Assembly: GCA_949825025.1 (NCBI GenBank)
Contig: OX463783.1
Coordinates: 16,651,628-16,715,627, forward strand
Length of the DNA stretch: 64,000 nt
Direction of reading: 5' to 3'
From: Siphlonurus alternatus
Taxonomy: Eukaryota; Arthropoda; Insecta; Ephemeroptera; Siphlonuridae
Shown: piece after piece, positions 63,996-64,000 of the stretch
Layout of the letters: each line of letters starts with the position of its first letter
How positions within the stretch are numbered: the first letter of the stretch is position 1
The notes under the pieces: generated by a model
Databases searched by the model: none
Seen by the model: only the letters and a program-made list of their open reading frames with translations
What the model was told of the DNA's origin: nothing
Translations under genes and position numbers: made by a program

Positions 63996-64000
63996 TAATT

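Overview
The window is animal nuclear DNA. It is AT-rich, its genes are split by short GT-AG introns, and it is crowded with fold-back/MITE-type repeats, microsatellites, tRNA-derived SINEs and the 3' end of a non-LTR retrotransposon. The body and tail of the SINE (a block around 'CCATCCTGACTGAGG' followed by 'GGCGAATGCTGAGATGG') look like SINE tails I associate with arthropods. An arthropod (insect or crustacean) is therefore my best guess, but only from recalled resemblance.

Layout. (1) 410-7174, + strand: a complete 14-exon SLC5-type sodium/solute symporter of 608 aa, the only gene of a familiar family. (2) 9546-60680: a cluster of eight related, mostly unfamiliar genes that I call R1-R8. 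R1 9546-11178 (+), R2 12719-17656 (+), R3 19079-23436 (+), R4 25023-30048 (-), R5 32660-35841 (-), R6 37492-44780 (+), R7 46412-51205 (+), R8 56297-60680 (+). A ninth, very short member, R7b, lies at 53529-54800 (+). (3) 62288-63993: the reverse-transcriptase end of a LINE with a long (AAAT)n tail.

The R genes look like a cell-surface receptor family. The full-length design is signal peptide, a small linker exon with an EAEV-like motif, a module A exon (7 Cys, core C-x-C-x2-C ... C-x3-G-x-W), a module B exon (8 Cys, C-G-x-C start, core C-x-C-x3-C ... C ... G-x-W), a module C exon (a sushi/CCP-like half domain with 3 Cys), and a last exon carrying a Thr/Ser stalk, one transmembrane helix and a cytoplasmic tail. 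Every intron I could place in these genes is phase 1, so any module exon can be lost, gained or skipped without breaking the frame. R6 has three A-B-C units in a row. R1, R5 and R7b have none and are little more than signal peptide, stalk, membrane helix and tail. Most tails carry tyrosine motifs (Y-L-E, Y-E-E-I, Y-D-D-V-G-P) of a kind known to bind SH2 domains; some pairs resemble ITAMs. R2 has a tail without them. I infer a rapidly diversifying, probably immune or recognition-type receptor locus. The function is inference; the exon structures and motifs were read directly from the sequence.

R4 and R5 are an inverted tandem-duplicate pair sharing promoter-proximal and 3' flanking sequence. 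R5 has lost all three ectodomain exons and has a tail frameshift. Repeats fill most introns and spacers: seven copies of one ~320-bp fold-back family (MITE-1), several other fold-back families present as pairs, a 1.5-kb element with ~285-bp inverted arms, and a three-layer nest of insertions at 33482-34870. No tRNA or rRNA gene, CRISPR array or viral gene was recognised.
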